Position numbers and translations under genes: made by a program | Notes under the pieces: generated by a model | Told to the model about the DNA's origin: nothing | What the model saw: only the letters and a program-made list of their open reading frames with translations | The model's database searches: none | From: Gemmata sp. | Lineage (GTDB): Bacteria > Planctomycetota > Planctomycetia > Gemmatales > Gemmataceae | Direction: 5' to 3' | DNA: 44,229 nt | NCBI GenBank assembly: GCA_025055115.1 | Contig: JANWYJ010000008.1 | Coordinates: 1-44,229 of the forward strand | Shown: in pieces, positions 1-8,223 of the stretch | Numbering within the stretch: position 1 is the stretch's first letter | Layout of the letters: each line of letters opens with the position of its first letter

Positions 1-362
1 GCGGGTCGGTGTTGACCAGGTGGATGGACGCTCCTTCGAGCAGCCGGTCCACGTCCTCCACCTTGCCGCTGTCGCCGCAGAGGAGCCGATGATCACCCAG
101 AACCCACAGGTCGCCCGGTCGGGTGACTGGCTCGTCGGGAGGTTCCGAGACTTCGTCGGGGTCGCACAGGCCGTCCTTGACCCCGGGGTCGAGCAGCTTA
201 GCCAATTCGTCCGGGTCGAAGCCAAGCAAGGCCAGGTCGTAGTTGAACACCGTGGGCTAGCACCCACGGCTCGCCATCTGGTTCGATCGGCAGCAGGTCG
301 TCATTCCAGGTCGCCAGCGACGCGGTCTGGTTGTCGGCGATTCCCTTGCCCTGGGTCGGTCC
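1..362 (-). pseudogene. ParB-like / DNA methyltransferase remnant, broken and running off the left edge
   Basis: Translating the minus strand gives two pieces of one recognisable protein type in different frames. From 362 to about 265 it reads PTQGKGIADNQTASLATWND, which resembles the end of a ParB-like nuclease domain. From 250 to 1 another frame reads FNYDLALLGFDPDELAKLL and then GDLWVLGDHRLLCGDS and NTDP. That is the linker and start of the N4/N6-adenine methyltransferase domain found in phage-type ParB-methylase fusions. A TGA (363-365) lies before the first piece and a TAG breaks the frame just upstream of the second. The N-terminus is therefore missing and there is at least one frameshift. 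The catalytic DPPY region would lie beyond base 1. I infer a decayed prophage or restriction-modification gene. The second piece could also be read as a short ORF starting at the GTG at 250. Confidence 0.6.
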
Positions 363-397
363 TCACGTTTCCGTTGGACTTGATGATTGCGGGCCAA

Positions 398-2689
398 TCA
401 CTTCCCCTGGCGAAATTGGATCGCGTACAGGTCGCCGTCGGAAATTACGAAGCGCAGTCGCACCATTCGCCCGGCGAGGCGGGAGAGGTCGGGGTTGGTC
501 TTCCAACGCACTGGCTGCTGAATCGAATCGCCAATGAGTGAGACGCACTCGTCCAAGCGGAAGCCGGGAATTGGCTTGCCGGACTCGTCCTGGACTTCCA
601 CCTGCAAGCTGCCTCCTGCACTGGTGGAGTAGTTGACGACTAACTCGTTGCCCGAGAAACGCAACAATCGCGTCAGCATCTCGCCCGCATCGGCCCCGGC
701 ACGCACCGACGCGAATCCGTCGGTCCGCAAGGTAAACCGGCGGAACGGGGAAACGTAAATCGACATCTCCGCCGGTCCCGTGGGCACAACGTTCCAGGCG
801 GCGTAGTTGGCCCGGTTGCCCCAGCGGGCTGGGTCCAAGCCCGGTCGCAGAAACGCCTGCCGGAACGTGCGGTCGAATGGGCCGTCCCCGCGAGCCGTCA
901 TGAACAAAATGTCGGTACTCTCCCCACGGGTCGGGTGGAAGCGGGTCGGCAAAGCAATGTAGATGTGCGGCGCGTTGAAGTACGGATGCGTCATCGTGGT
1001 GTATAGGTGCTCGCCGGGGAAGTTCGGCTTCAGGGGCACCGGCTCGGTCCAGTTCACGAAGTCGGTCGAGGTCGTCCGGCAAACCGAGCGGAGTTGCTTA
1101 TCGAGGAAGTGTCGGAAGTAGCAGACGTAGCACCCTTCCGCCTCGGACCAGAACGACACGTTCTGCGAGTCGAAGGCATACTCCTTGGTGTAGGTAATCA
1201 CTGGCTTGTCTTGGAGCTTTCGCCAGCGAATGCCATCGGTGGAGACGAATGCATATAGTCCGGATTGGACCGTTCCGGCCAGGGCCTTGAACCGTTGCTC
1301 CGCAGGAACGCCCGGCCGGGTATCGAGAAACGGCGAGAAATTGTGGCAGAACGGGGCCTCGTGCAAAATGACGTTGTTCTCCTTGGAGCCGTCGATCGCG
1401 AAGAGGCCAAGCTTGGGTTTAGTCCAGTGGATGCCGTCCTTGCTCTCGCAATAACGGGTCACTTCGGCCGGGTCGCCATCGACTTTAGCCCCGCGGCCGT
1501 CGCGGGTGTAAAAGCGGTAGAGGTCGCCATCCTTGATGACCGTGCCGTATTCGATGTTATCCGCGGGCTGAGTCGTGGGCGGGGCGGGGCAAGGCTCGTG
1601 GAGTTTCAAGGTGAGATTGTCCAATCGCTCAATCAGATAATGATCGACGAACAACTCACGGCGTGAGCCGATGTCGCGGACCGGTCGCTCAATCGGCATG
1701 CGGGCCAGGTAGATGTTCGTCTTGCCTTCGTGGGAGGAGTAGTAGCTGATCCATAATTCGTCCCGATACACCACCAGGCCGGGATAGCTGGTGTCCCCCC
1801 CCGAGGGCAGCGGGAGGAACTCCGTGAGCTTCCCCGCCACAGGATCAAGGCGGCACAAGGAGGTGCGTTCCTTTTTGTCGTAGAGTCGCACGGCGGCGAT
1901 GAATTGGCCATCGGGCAGCCGGATCATGTGCGGCCCACCGATCCGTACGCCGAGATCCTTCCACTCCCATTTGGTAAACGGGGGCTGAGCAATGCCCAGC
2001 ATCGCGTTTGAGTTACCCGCCCCTTCACCGTCGCGGCGGAGCAGACAGTAAGCCGTGTCGCCAACGAAGACGATGGACGTTTCATTGGGATAGCCCTTGT
2101 CGAAGAGCCGCTCGACTAGTCGGTCGAACTTTTTGCCGTCCTGGCTGACGTAAAGTCGAATCAATCCCTCTTTGCCGCAACTGTAGCCGATGCTGTATGC
2201 CTGGCCCTTGTGCCAAGTGACACGCCAGAGCCAGAAGTCGGGGTCGCCGATGGGGTGCGGGTCGCTCCAACTTCGGCCGTCGCGGGAGAACCAGACGAGG
2301 GATTGGCACTGGTATTTTGAGCGGTTCTGAGGCCATTCGGCCGCGCAGAGCATCAAGCGACCGTCGGGCGTCACCGTGAGCTTAGGGTCGCGTAAGTCGG
2401 AATTCTTCGAGGTGATGAGGGCGGCGGATTCCCACTGCATCCCGTCCGTCGAGGTGATGATCCGCAACGCCCCGTCGGTTGAGACGTGGTCTTTGCCCTC
2501 GCGGAATGTGCAGAACCAACGCCCTCCGAAGCGGATCAGGTCCGTGAAGGCGTTGTGCGGGGCCTGATCCCAAATCTTGGCGACGGCGATCGGTGGATGG
2601 GTTTTCGAGCCGGGCGGCTCTTCTGCACAAGCTACGTTCGCAAGGAAAAACACGCCCACCCAGATCAGAAGTTTCCGCAGCAGCAACAT
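398..2689 (-). CDS. Secreted sialidase-like protein with a second glycosidase-like propeller
   Basis: This is a 763-residue exported protein. Residues 1-22 form a signal peptide (MLLLRKLL, hydrophobic core, ANVACA). Residues about 35-335 carry repeated Ser/Asp-box-like strands (STDGMQWES, SRDGRSWSD, SQDGKKFD) typical of BNR/sialidase beta-propellers. Residues about 340-763 look like a second propeller related to the GH32/GH43-like N-terminal fold (RRELFVDHYLIERL, SKDGIHWTK, STDGIRWRK, STDFVNWTE). A strong ribosome site (GGGAGGAGGGG) lies just upstream of the ATG. It is the last gene of a same-strand run with the DUF1501 and DUF1549/DUF1553 genes, 89 bp behind the former. This fits extracellular or periplasmic glycan use, but the substrate cannot be read from sequence. 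The two halves may be a fusion of two usually separate proteins. Confidence 0.85.
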   Translation of the reverse strand: MLLLRKLLIWVGVFFLANVACAEEPPGSKTHPPIAVAKIWDQAPHNAFTDLIRFGGRWFCTFREGKDHVSTDGALRIITSTDGMQWESAALITSKNSDLRDPKLTVTPDGRLMLCAAEWPQNRSKYQCQSLVWFSRDGRSWSDPHPIGDPDFWLWRVTWHKGQAYSIGYSCGKEGLIRLYVSQDGKKFDRLVERLFDKGYPNETSIVFVGDTAYCLLRRDGEGAGNSNAMLGIAQPPFTKWEWKDLGVRIGGPHMIRLPDGQFIAAVRLYDKKERTSLCRLDPVAGKLTEFLPLPSGGDTSYPGLVVYRDELWISYYSSHEGKTNIYLARMPIERPVRDIGSRRELFVDHYLIERLDNLTLKLHEPCPAPPTTQPADNIEYGTVIKDGDLYRFYTRDGRGAKVDGDPAEVTRYCESKDGIHWTKPKLGLFAIDGSKENNVILHEAPFCHNFSPFLDTRPGVPAEQRFKALAGTVQSGLYAFVSTDGIRWRKLQDKPVITYTKEYAFDSQNVSFWSEAEGCYVCYFRHFLDKQLRSVCRTTSTDFVNWTEPVPLKPNFPGEHLYTTMTHPYFNAPHIYIALPTRFHPTRGESTDILFMTARGDGPFDRTFRQAFLRPGLDPARWGNRANYAAWNVVPTGPAEMSIYVSPFRRFTLRTDGFASVRAGADAGEMLTRLLRFSGNELVVNYSTSAGGSLQVEVQDESGKPIPGFRLDECVSLIGDSIQQPVRWKTNPDLSRLAGRMVRLRFVISDGDLYAIQFRQGK

Positions 2690-2778
2690 CAGTTCCCCTC
2701 CTCCCTATTTTTCATCTTGGCCGCTCTTGGGGTGATGCGCAGGGATGCGTTGCCCTGGAGCATTGCCAGTTGAGTGTC

Positions 2779-4206
2779 TCAGGCCAGAATTTCGTGGATG
2801 GGTTGGCCGTGGTCGATATCGAGGCGTTTGCGGCCGGGAATCTCCAATCGGCGGGAGTCCAGTCCGAGTTGTTTCAAGATCGTGGCGTGAATGTCGGTGA
2901 CATAATGCCGGTGTTCCACCGCATGGAAGCCGATTTCGTCGGTGGCCCCGTGGACAACGCCCCCTTTGATACCGCCGCCAGCCATCCACACACTGAAGCC
3001 GTAGATATGGTGATCTCGGCCATCGGAGCCTTGCGAACCGGGCGTTCGACCGAATTCGGTCGCGAACAACACAATCGTCTCCTTTAACAAACCCCGGCGA
3101 TGCAAGTCTTCCAAAAGGGCACCGATTGGCTGATCGACAGCGAGGGCGTTTTTCTGGTGATTGCCTTTCAGGCCGCTGTGAGCGTCCCAAGCCCCGGCTC
3201 CACCGGCGCCATGCTGAACTTGGATGAAGCGCACGCCGCGTTCCACGAGGCGTCGCGCCGCGAGCATCTGCATGCCGAATTCGCGACAATGCGGTAAGTC
3301 CAAACCGTAGAGTTTCTTTGTTTCCTCCGTCTCTTGGGTGAAATCGACCGCCTCGGGGATGGAGCGCTGCATCCGGAAGGCCAGCTCGTATGAGGCGATC
3401 CGGGCCGAGACTGTCGCATCGGCGGGCGTCTCAGCTAACCGCTGCTCGTTGAGCTTGTGGAGTAAATCAATGCCGATCGAACGGGCTTCGCGCGAGACGG
3501 GACGTTCGGGTTGGCTGAAATCCAAGGGGTTTTGGGGATCGACACGCAACGGCACAGCATCGTGCGCGGGCCCTAGATAATGGCCATCCCGTTTGTTCCA
3601 ATACTCGCGGTTGCCAAAGGAGATATACTGCGGCAGATTGTCGTTCAACGAGGCCAGGCCATAGTGAACCCACGCCCCGAGGTTGGGGAACTGGCCATCG
3701 TTCTGATGTCGGCCCGAATGAAACTGGACCTGCGCCCCATGATTGCTGTCGGTGGTCCACATCGAACGAATGACGGCAATGCGGTCGATCTGCCGGGCAA
3801 TGTGGGGGAACCAATCACTGACTTCGATGCCGCTTTGACCATGTTTTTTGAAACCCACCTGCATGGGGAAAAGGGTGTGGCGTTGGTTGCCGTTGGCGTC
3901 GGGAACGACCAGCCGTTCGATCGCCAGTTTCTTCGGGTCTTGCACGTCGGCGAAGGGCGTTTCCCGAATGGTTTTCCCGGCGTATTTGTTGAGCATCGGT
4001 TTGGGGTCGAAGCTTTCGAGGTGGCTGAGTCCACCGTTCATGAAAAGCCAGATGACGCTTTTGGCTTTGGGCGGAAAGTGCGGCTGGCCATTGGGAGGCG
4101 ACCACTTTCCCCCCCGACTGTAACCGTCGCGGTGGAGCATGGCCGCGGCCGCAATAGCGGCAAACCCGGATAGGAACTGGCGTCGGGTGGAATATCCCAC
4201 CATCAT
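2779..4206 (-). CDS. DUF1501 family protein with Tat signal
   Basis: This 475-residue protein belongs to the planctomycete DUF1501 family, whose fold is related to sulfatases and alkaline phosphatases. It starts with a twin-arginine signal ([12 protein letters not shown]), so it is probably exported folded. Family landmarks are the early [18 protein letters not shown] stretch, the [11 protein letters not shown] segment, and the late [19 protein letters not shown] metal-site-like motif. An AAGGAG ribosome site lies 8 bp before the first of two consecutive ATG codons. It sits 13 bp downstream of the DUF1549/DUF1553 gene, the standard planctomycete pairing, so the two are almost surely co-transcribed. 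Its substrate is unknown; a role in polysaccharide breakdown together with the partner haem protein is inferred from how often the pair neighbours glycosidases and sulfatases. Confidence 0.93.
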   Translation of the reverse strand: MMVGYSTRRQFLSGFAAIAAAAMLHRDGYSRGGKWSPPNGQPHFPPKAKSVIWLFMNGGLSHLESFDPKPMLNKYAGKTIRETPFADVQDPKKLAIERLVVPDANGNQRHTLFPMQVGFKKHGQSGIEVSDWFPHIARQIDRIAVIRSMWTTDSNHGAQVQFHSGRHQNDGQFPNLGAWVHYGLASLNDNLPQYISFGNREYWNKRDGHYLGPAHDAVPLRVDPQNPLDFSQPERPVSREARSIGIDLLHKLNEQRLAETPADATVSARIASYELAFRMQRSIPEAVDFTQETEETKKLYGLDLPHCREFGMQMLAARRLVERGVRFIQVQHGAGGAGAWDAHSGLKGNHQKNALAVDQPIGALLEDLHRRGLLKETIVLFATEFGRTPGSQGSDGRDHHIYGFSVWMAGGGIKGGVVHGATDEIGFHAVEHRHYVTDIHATILKQLGLDSRRLEIPGRKRLDIDHGQPIHEILA

Positions 4207-4219
4207 TGTTGGATTCTCC

Positions 4220-7200
4220 TTAGCGAATCATGATAAAGTCGTTGTGATTGAGGAGCACCCAGATCAGCTGCGCGTACGCGAAGTTCGTGGCGGTCTCATC
4301 GCGGCCGGCTTCGGGCAACTTGCGCCACGCGGCCAGGGCCTGCAGGCAAGCTTGGAGTTCCCGCTCAGTGGGCGTGTGGGCCAATAGCACAAGGAACGCA
4401 GCGCGCACAAACGCCGCATCGCTTTCGGCCGATGGCTGGGTCCGCAACCACTGGCTGAGGCGTTCGGCGATCGGCCGGCAAACATCAAGAACCCATCGGC
4501 TGTTGGTCATCGCCAAGGCCTGCTGGGGAACGATACTCTGTTCCCGTCGGTAACAATCGGTCACCAAGGCCTCATCGAAGGTTGTGAGGAACAGATTGCG
4601 TTCGTTGTTCGAATGGAAAAAGTAGATGCTCCGCCGTTTCGACTGCGCTTGCTCCGCCGGCGGCACGGGAGGCCCACCCATCTGGGGGTCGAGCTGACCG
4701 GCTAACGACAGCAAGCTATCGCGCACCACCTGCGATTCCATACGAACGGGCGTGCGCCGCCACAGGTAGACGTTATCGGGATCGCGGCTGCGGTTTTCAG
4801 ACGCATGGGTCGAACTGGCCAGGCGATAGGTCGCCGATTGGACGATCAACCGGTGCAGATGCTTCATGCTCCAGCCCTTGGCAACCAACTCACTGGCGAG
4901 CCAATCGAGCAACTCGGGGTGCGTCGGGGGCTGCCCTTTGCGGCCGAAATCAAAAACGGTGGGGACCAAGGGTGTACCGAAGTGGCGATTCCAGATGTGA
5001 TTGACCGCCACCCGCGCCGTCAGGGGGTTGCGGGGATCAGTGATCCACTGGGCCAAGGCGGTGCGACGACCGGTACTGCGGGGCAGAAAGGCTGGTGCCG
5101 GATCATCGGCGGTCGAGCTGAGGAAGCGGGTTGGTGTCCAGCGGGCGCCGACGAACTCTTCAAGCTTTTCCGTCGGTGCGATCGCCGCGGACACGGCCGC
5201 TTGGGCGTGCTGGAGGGCCGTTTGAGCGGATTCGACCGCCTTCGCCGCGGCGGCCTGTTGGTCGGCGGGTGCCCGCCTCAGGTTCCGTTGCGCCACGGCC
5301 AGAGCGTGTTGAGCTTGGGCTACCTTCAATTCCCGCGCCGCCCGGATGGCCGCGGCGTGGGCCGTGCGTTGCTCATTGTCCCCCGCTTGCGACCAAATCG
5401 CTTGCCAGGCTTGGCCGCGCCGCTCGATGGCTTTCACCTCCGCGCGGGCCACCGCCACAGCGGCAGCCGCGACCGCCCGTTCGGCGCGCACATCGTCCAC
5501 CTCGAAGAGGGGTTCACCTTGGAGCTGGGGGCTATCCGGATCAAGAAGCACCCACTTGGGATCGAGTGCTTGCAGACGGAATTCGTGCACAACCGCGCGG
5601 GCATCAAAGGTGACGATCTGCAAATGTCCTGCGCGACGAGCCTGCGATGTCTGACACGCCAGAACTGGTACGCCGTTGATAGAGGCATTGATCGTTCGAT
5701 CCCGAACTTGGATGCGAAGCGTATATTCGCGATGCAATTGAATCGGTAGCGGCCGCATCGCCGGCGCTGGCGGGTAGTGCCACTGCCCGGCAACGTTATA
5801 GGCGGCATGGATTTTGGGGCCGTCGGCAAATGCACTGACATACACCAACTGCTCATGATATGTCGCCGCGGTATCCTGCGTGGGGTCACCGTCGGCGGCA
5901 TCGAAGCTCAGCCCCAGGCTGCGCCATTGGCGGCCGCCCTGTAGGGTGAAGCGCACGGTGGCATCGAAATCCCGTGGGGCTTTCTCAAGCAGGCGCAGGA
6001 CCGCCCGTTGCGAACCGTCGTGCTTCTGCTCGATGCTTTCCCCCTGCTGTTGCCATTCGCCACCGTATTTCTGCCAGCGTTTCGGATCGAGCTTGGCAAA
6101 TGTGTCAAACACTCCGGTCTGGTTCGTCCCCGCGGCAGACGGGGGGGGAGGGGGTGGGGAGGATCGATCGGCCGAGGCTTCCTGGAGGCGGGCCAGTTGC
6201 GCGTCGATTTTGGCCAATGTCTTCTCGGCCAGCATCAGTTGGTGTTGGGCTTGGTTCAGGTAGGCCGGGATCACCCACGCGCGCCGCTGCGGTTGCCAGG
6301 CATCCGGGGGCAGATCAACCGGTTGGATTTTGGGCAGTTCCGGTGTCAACACTTTTGGAAGCCCCGGGGCGATGGTTTGCGACTTATCAGGATTCTTCTC
6401 ATCGCCGCGGATGAAGCGATACGTGGGGGCGTCAGGCCACGCGTCAAAGACGCGAGGGATGCCATTGCGTTCCAAGTTCGGCTCGCCGGGAACCACATCG
6501 AGGCGAACGTGGTATGGTTCAAAAAACGCCCGCAGTTGATAGTAGCTGATTTGGGGGAAAGGGTCGTATTTATGGTCGTGACAGCGGACACAGTTCATCG
6601 TCAGGCCGAGGAAGGCCTTGCTGACATGTTCGACGGTTTCATCCATCCACTGATGGCGGTTGAACAGGAAGTAGTTCCGTGCCAGGAAACCAGTGGCCCG
6701 CAGCTTGCTGAGGTCGTGTGGATACAGTTCATCCGCTGCCAGCATCTGCCGGATCATTTCATCGTAAGGGACATCTTTATTGAGTGATTCGATAATCCAG
6801 TCGCGCCAGTGCCAGATATGCTTTTGACTATTCCGCAGTTCGTTACCTAGCCCCCACCAATCGCTGTAACGCCAGATATCCATCCAGTGGCGGCCCCAGC
6901 GTTCGCCGTAGCGCGGATCATTGAGGAGACGATCGACCAAACGTTCATACCAATCCGGGCGTTGGTCGGCTTGAATCGCGGCGATCTCCTCGGGGGTGGG
7001 CGGCACCCCGAGCAGGTCGAGGGACAGCCGCCGTAATAGAATTTCCCGGTTTGCCTCGGGCTGCGGAGTCAATCCGCGTCGTTCGTGCTGCTGTGCGACA
7101 AACGCATCAATCGGATTGCGTACCCACGCTGCGTTGTTCACCTTGGGAACGGGCGGACGTTGGATGGGTTGGAATGCCCAATGCTGGCGCGGATCGGGTT

Positions 7201-7591
7201 CGGGCTTCTCATCCGCCGGATGGGGAGCGCCGGCCTGAATCCACTGCCGCAACAGGTTGATTTCTGCAGCCGTCAGCGGCGATCCTTCATGTTCGGGGGG
7301 CATCCGCTCGGCGGGGTCTTGGGCCGACACGCGCGCGATCAGTTCGCTCTGGTCCGGCTTCCCCTTCACAATCGCCGGCCCGGACGAGCCGCCCGTCAGG
7401 GCCGCGGCGACCGTGTCCAGACGGAGCTTGCCGTTTTGTTTGAGTGCTCCGTGGCAGGCATAACAGCGGGCTTCGAGGAGCGGTTTGACCTGTTTGAGAT
7501 AGTCTACCTCGTCCGCACGACCCACCGCCGGAAGCAAAACCCAACCGGCGATAGCGACGAGTCCCCGGATACTCGGTATGAACGTTGTCAC
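4220..7591 (-). CDS. PSCyt1/DUF1549/DUF1553 cytochrome-type protein with inserted glycosidase-like domain
   Basis: This is a large exported planctomycete protein of about 1,123 residues from the chosen GTG start. That start has GGGAG 8 bp upstream and opens directly onto a signal peptide ([20 protein letters not shown]), whereas the longer frame to 7663 adds a hydrophilic tail. Residues 43-47 are CYACH, a c-type haem site, with the family's downstream RMPP, so it is a PSCyt1 domain. DUF1549 follows (about 135-350, [25 protein letters not shown]). DUF1553 lies near the C-terminus ([13 protein letters not shown], ending NHNDFIMIR). Between them sit a proline-rich linker (seven P around a PPPPPPP run), a concanavalin/3-keto-disaccharide-hydrolase-like segment (about 490-640) and an Ala-rich coiled coil. 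The DUF1501 partner follows 13 bp downstream. Confidence 0.93.
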   Translation of the reverse strand: MTTFIPSIRGLVAIAGWVLLPAVGRADEVDYLKQVKPLLEARCYACHGALKQNGKLRLDTVAAALTGGSSGPAIVKGKPDQSELIARVSAQDPAERMPPEHEGSPLTAAEINLLRQWIQAGAPHPADEKPEPDPRQHWAFQPIQRPPVPKVNNAAWVRNPIDAFVAQQHERRGLTPQPEANREILLRRLSLDLLGVPPTPEEIAAIQADQRPDWYERLVDRLLNDPRYGERWGRHWMDIWRYSDWWGLGNELRNSQKHIWHWRDWIIESLNKDVPYDEMIRQMLAADELYPHDLSKLRATGFLARNYFLFNRHQWMDETVEHVSKAFLGLTMNCVRCHDHKYDPFPQISYYQLRAFFEPYHVRLDVVPGEPNLERNGIPRVFDAWPDAPTYRFIRGDEKNPDKSQTIAPGLPKVLTPELPKIQPVDLPPDAWQPQRRAWVIPAYLNQAQHQLMLAEKTLAKIDAQLARLQEASADRSSPPPPPPSAAGTNQTGVFDTFAKLDPKRWQKYGGEWQQQGESIEQKHDGSQRAVLRLLEKAPRDFDATVRFTLQGGRQWRSLGLSFDAADGDPTQDTAATYHEQLVYVSAFADGPKIHAAYNVAGQWHYPPAPAMRPLPIQLHREYTLRIQVRDRTINASINGVPVLACQTSQARRAGHLQIVTFDARAVVHEFRLQALDPKWVLLDPDSPQLQGEPLFEVDDVRAERAVAAAAVAVARAEVKAIERRGQAWQAIWSQAGDNEQRTAHAAAIRAARELKVAQAQHALAVAQRNLRRAPADQQAAAAKAVESAQTALQHAQAAVSAAIAPTEKLEEFVGARWTPTRFLSSTADDPAPAFLPRSTGRRTALAQWITDPRNPLTARVAVNHIWNRHFGTPLVPTVFDFGRKGQPPTHPELLDWLASELVAKGWSMKHLHRLIVQSATYRLASSTHASENRSRDPDNVYLWRRTPVRMESQVVRDSLLSLAGQLDPQMGGPPVPPAEQAQSKRRSIYFFHSNNERNLFLTTFDEALVTDCYRREQSIVPQQALAMTNSRWVLDVCRPIAERLSQWLRTQPSAESDAAFVRAAFLVLLAHTPTERELQACLQALAAWRKLPEAGRDETATNFAYAQLIWVLLNHNDFIMIR

Positions 7592-7682
7592 GACACAGGC
7601 TCCCGGATCAGATCGTTCGCAATGCACGTCCCAATATGGCATTCCATCTGGAATCGCAAGCAATCGGTTGGGGATAAGACCG

Positions 7683-7734
7683 ATTCATCACACCCCAGCT
7701 ATTGCTGAATTCATCACACCCCAGCGATTGCTGA
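7683..7734. repeat. 26-bp tandem duplication
   Basis: Two back-to-back copies of ATTCATCACACCCCAGCTAT plus TGCTGA occupy 7683-7708 and 7709-7734 and differ at one base (T/G). The second copy can pair with AGCAATCGGTTGGGG at 7660-7674, so a hairpin is possible upstream of the minus-strand secreted cluster. No function can be assigned. Confidence 0.85.
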
Positions 7735-7928
7735 TCGGAAAGGTGGGCCGCACACGGCTTCTCTCCGATCGCAGGGATGACACCCCGCGGTTAGCTCCCG
7801 CATATACTTCGCGGCATCTCCACGGAAACGAAACACCAGGGGTCAAGTCTGCACAGACTGTACCCAGTTAGTTCTTCTTCTGTAACCGGTCTGGCTGGCC
7901 CAAACAACCAGGGTACGAGGACATTTCC

Positions 7929-8168
7929 TCAACGAGCCTGTCCCTCATGGTGTGGAATGACCAGACGCAGTGGTGATTTTTCGATGACCTCCACGCTCAG
8001 GGATGGATAGCCCATTCGGTTGGGGATGGTCTGGATGCCGCCTGTTAGCGTGAGTGATAGCTTGGGCAGCGTTGGGGTCAGCGTGATTGTGGTGGGAGTA
8101 ACTGTTCTTGGAAAAATAGGGCGGGTTGTTCCCAAAGACCATCTGAGCTCTAATTTATTGCTCTTCAT
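7929..8168 (-). CDS. Doubtful small ORF, 79 codons
   Basis: An open frame starts at ATG 8168 (MKSNKLELRWSL) and ends at TGA 7929. It has a Thr/Leu/Pro-rich middle (TITLTPTLPKLSLTLTGG) and an ordinary-looking end (VEVIEKSPLRLVIPHHEG). It matches no family I know. I see no ribosome site before the ATG, and its codon choice (TTA, AGA, ACA, CTA) is unlike that of neighbouring genes. It could be a transferred fragment, a decayed gene or chance. The frame extends to 8261, but that would overlap the HEAT-repeat gene. Confidence 0.2.
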   Translation of the reverse strand: MKSNKLELRWSLGTTRPIFPRTVTPTTITLTPTLPKLSLTLTGGIQTIPNRMGYPSLSVEVIEKSPLRLVIPHHEGQAR

Positions 8169-8223
8169 CGGATTGTCAAGACCTGGCCCATCGATTGCGA
8201 TCAGGAAAGGATGGCAGGTTGGA

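Larger units (their letters stand above)
7592..8223. other. Long intergenic region, no convincing gene
   Basis: About 630 bp separate the DUF1549/DUF1553 gene start from the end of the HEAT-repeat gene. The region holds a 26-bp tandem duplication (7683-7734) and an imperfect inverted repeat pairing about 7660-7674 with about 7719-7732. It must contain the promoter of the minus-strand cluster. Base composition is less GC-rich than the neighbouring genes. A 79-codon minus-strand ORF (7929-8168) is listed separately as doubtful. I see no RNA gene. Confidence 0.6.
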
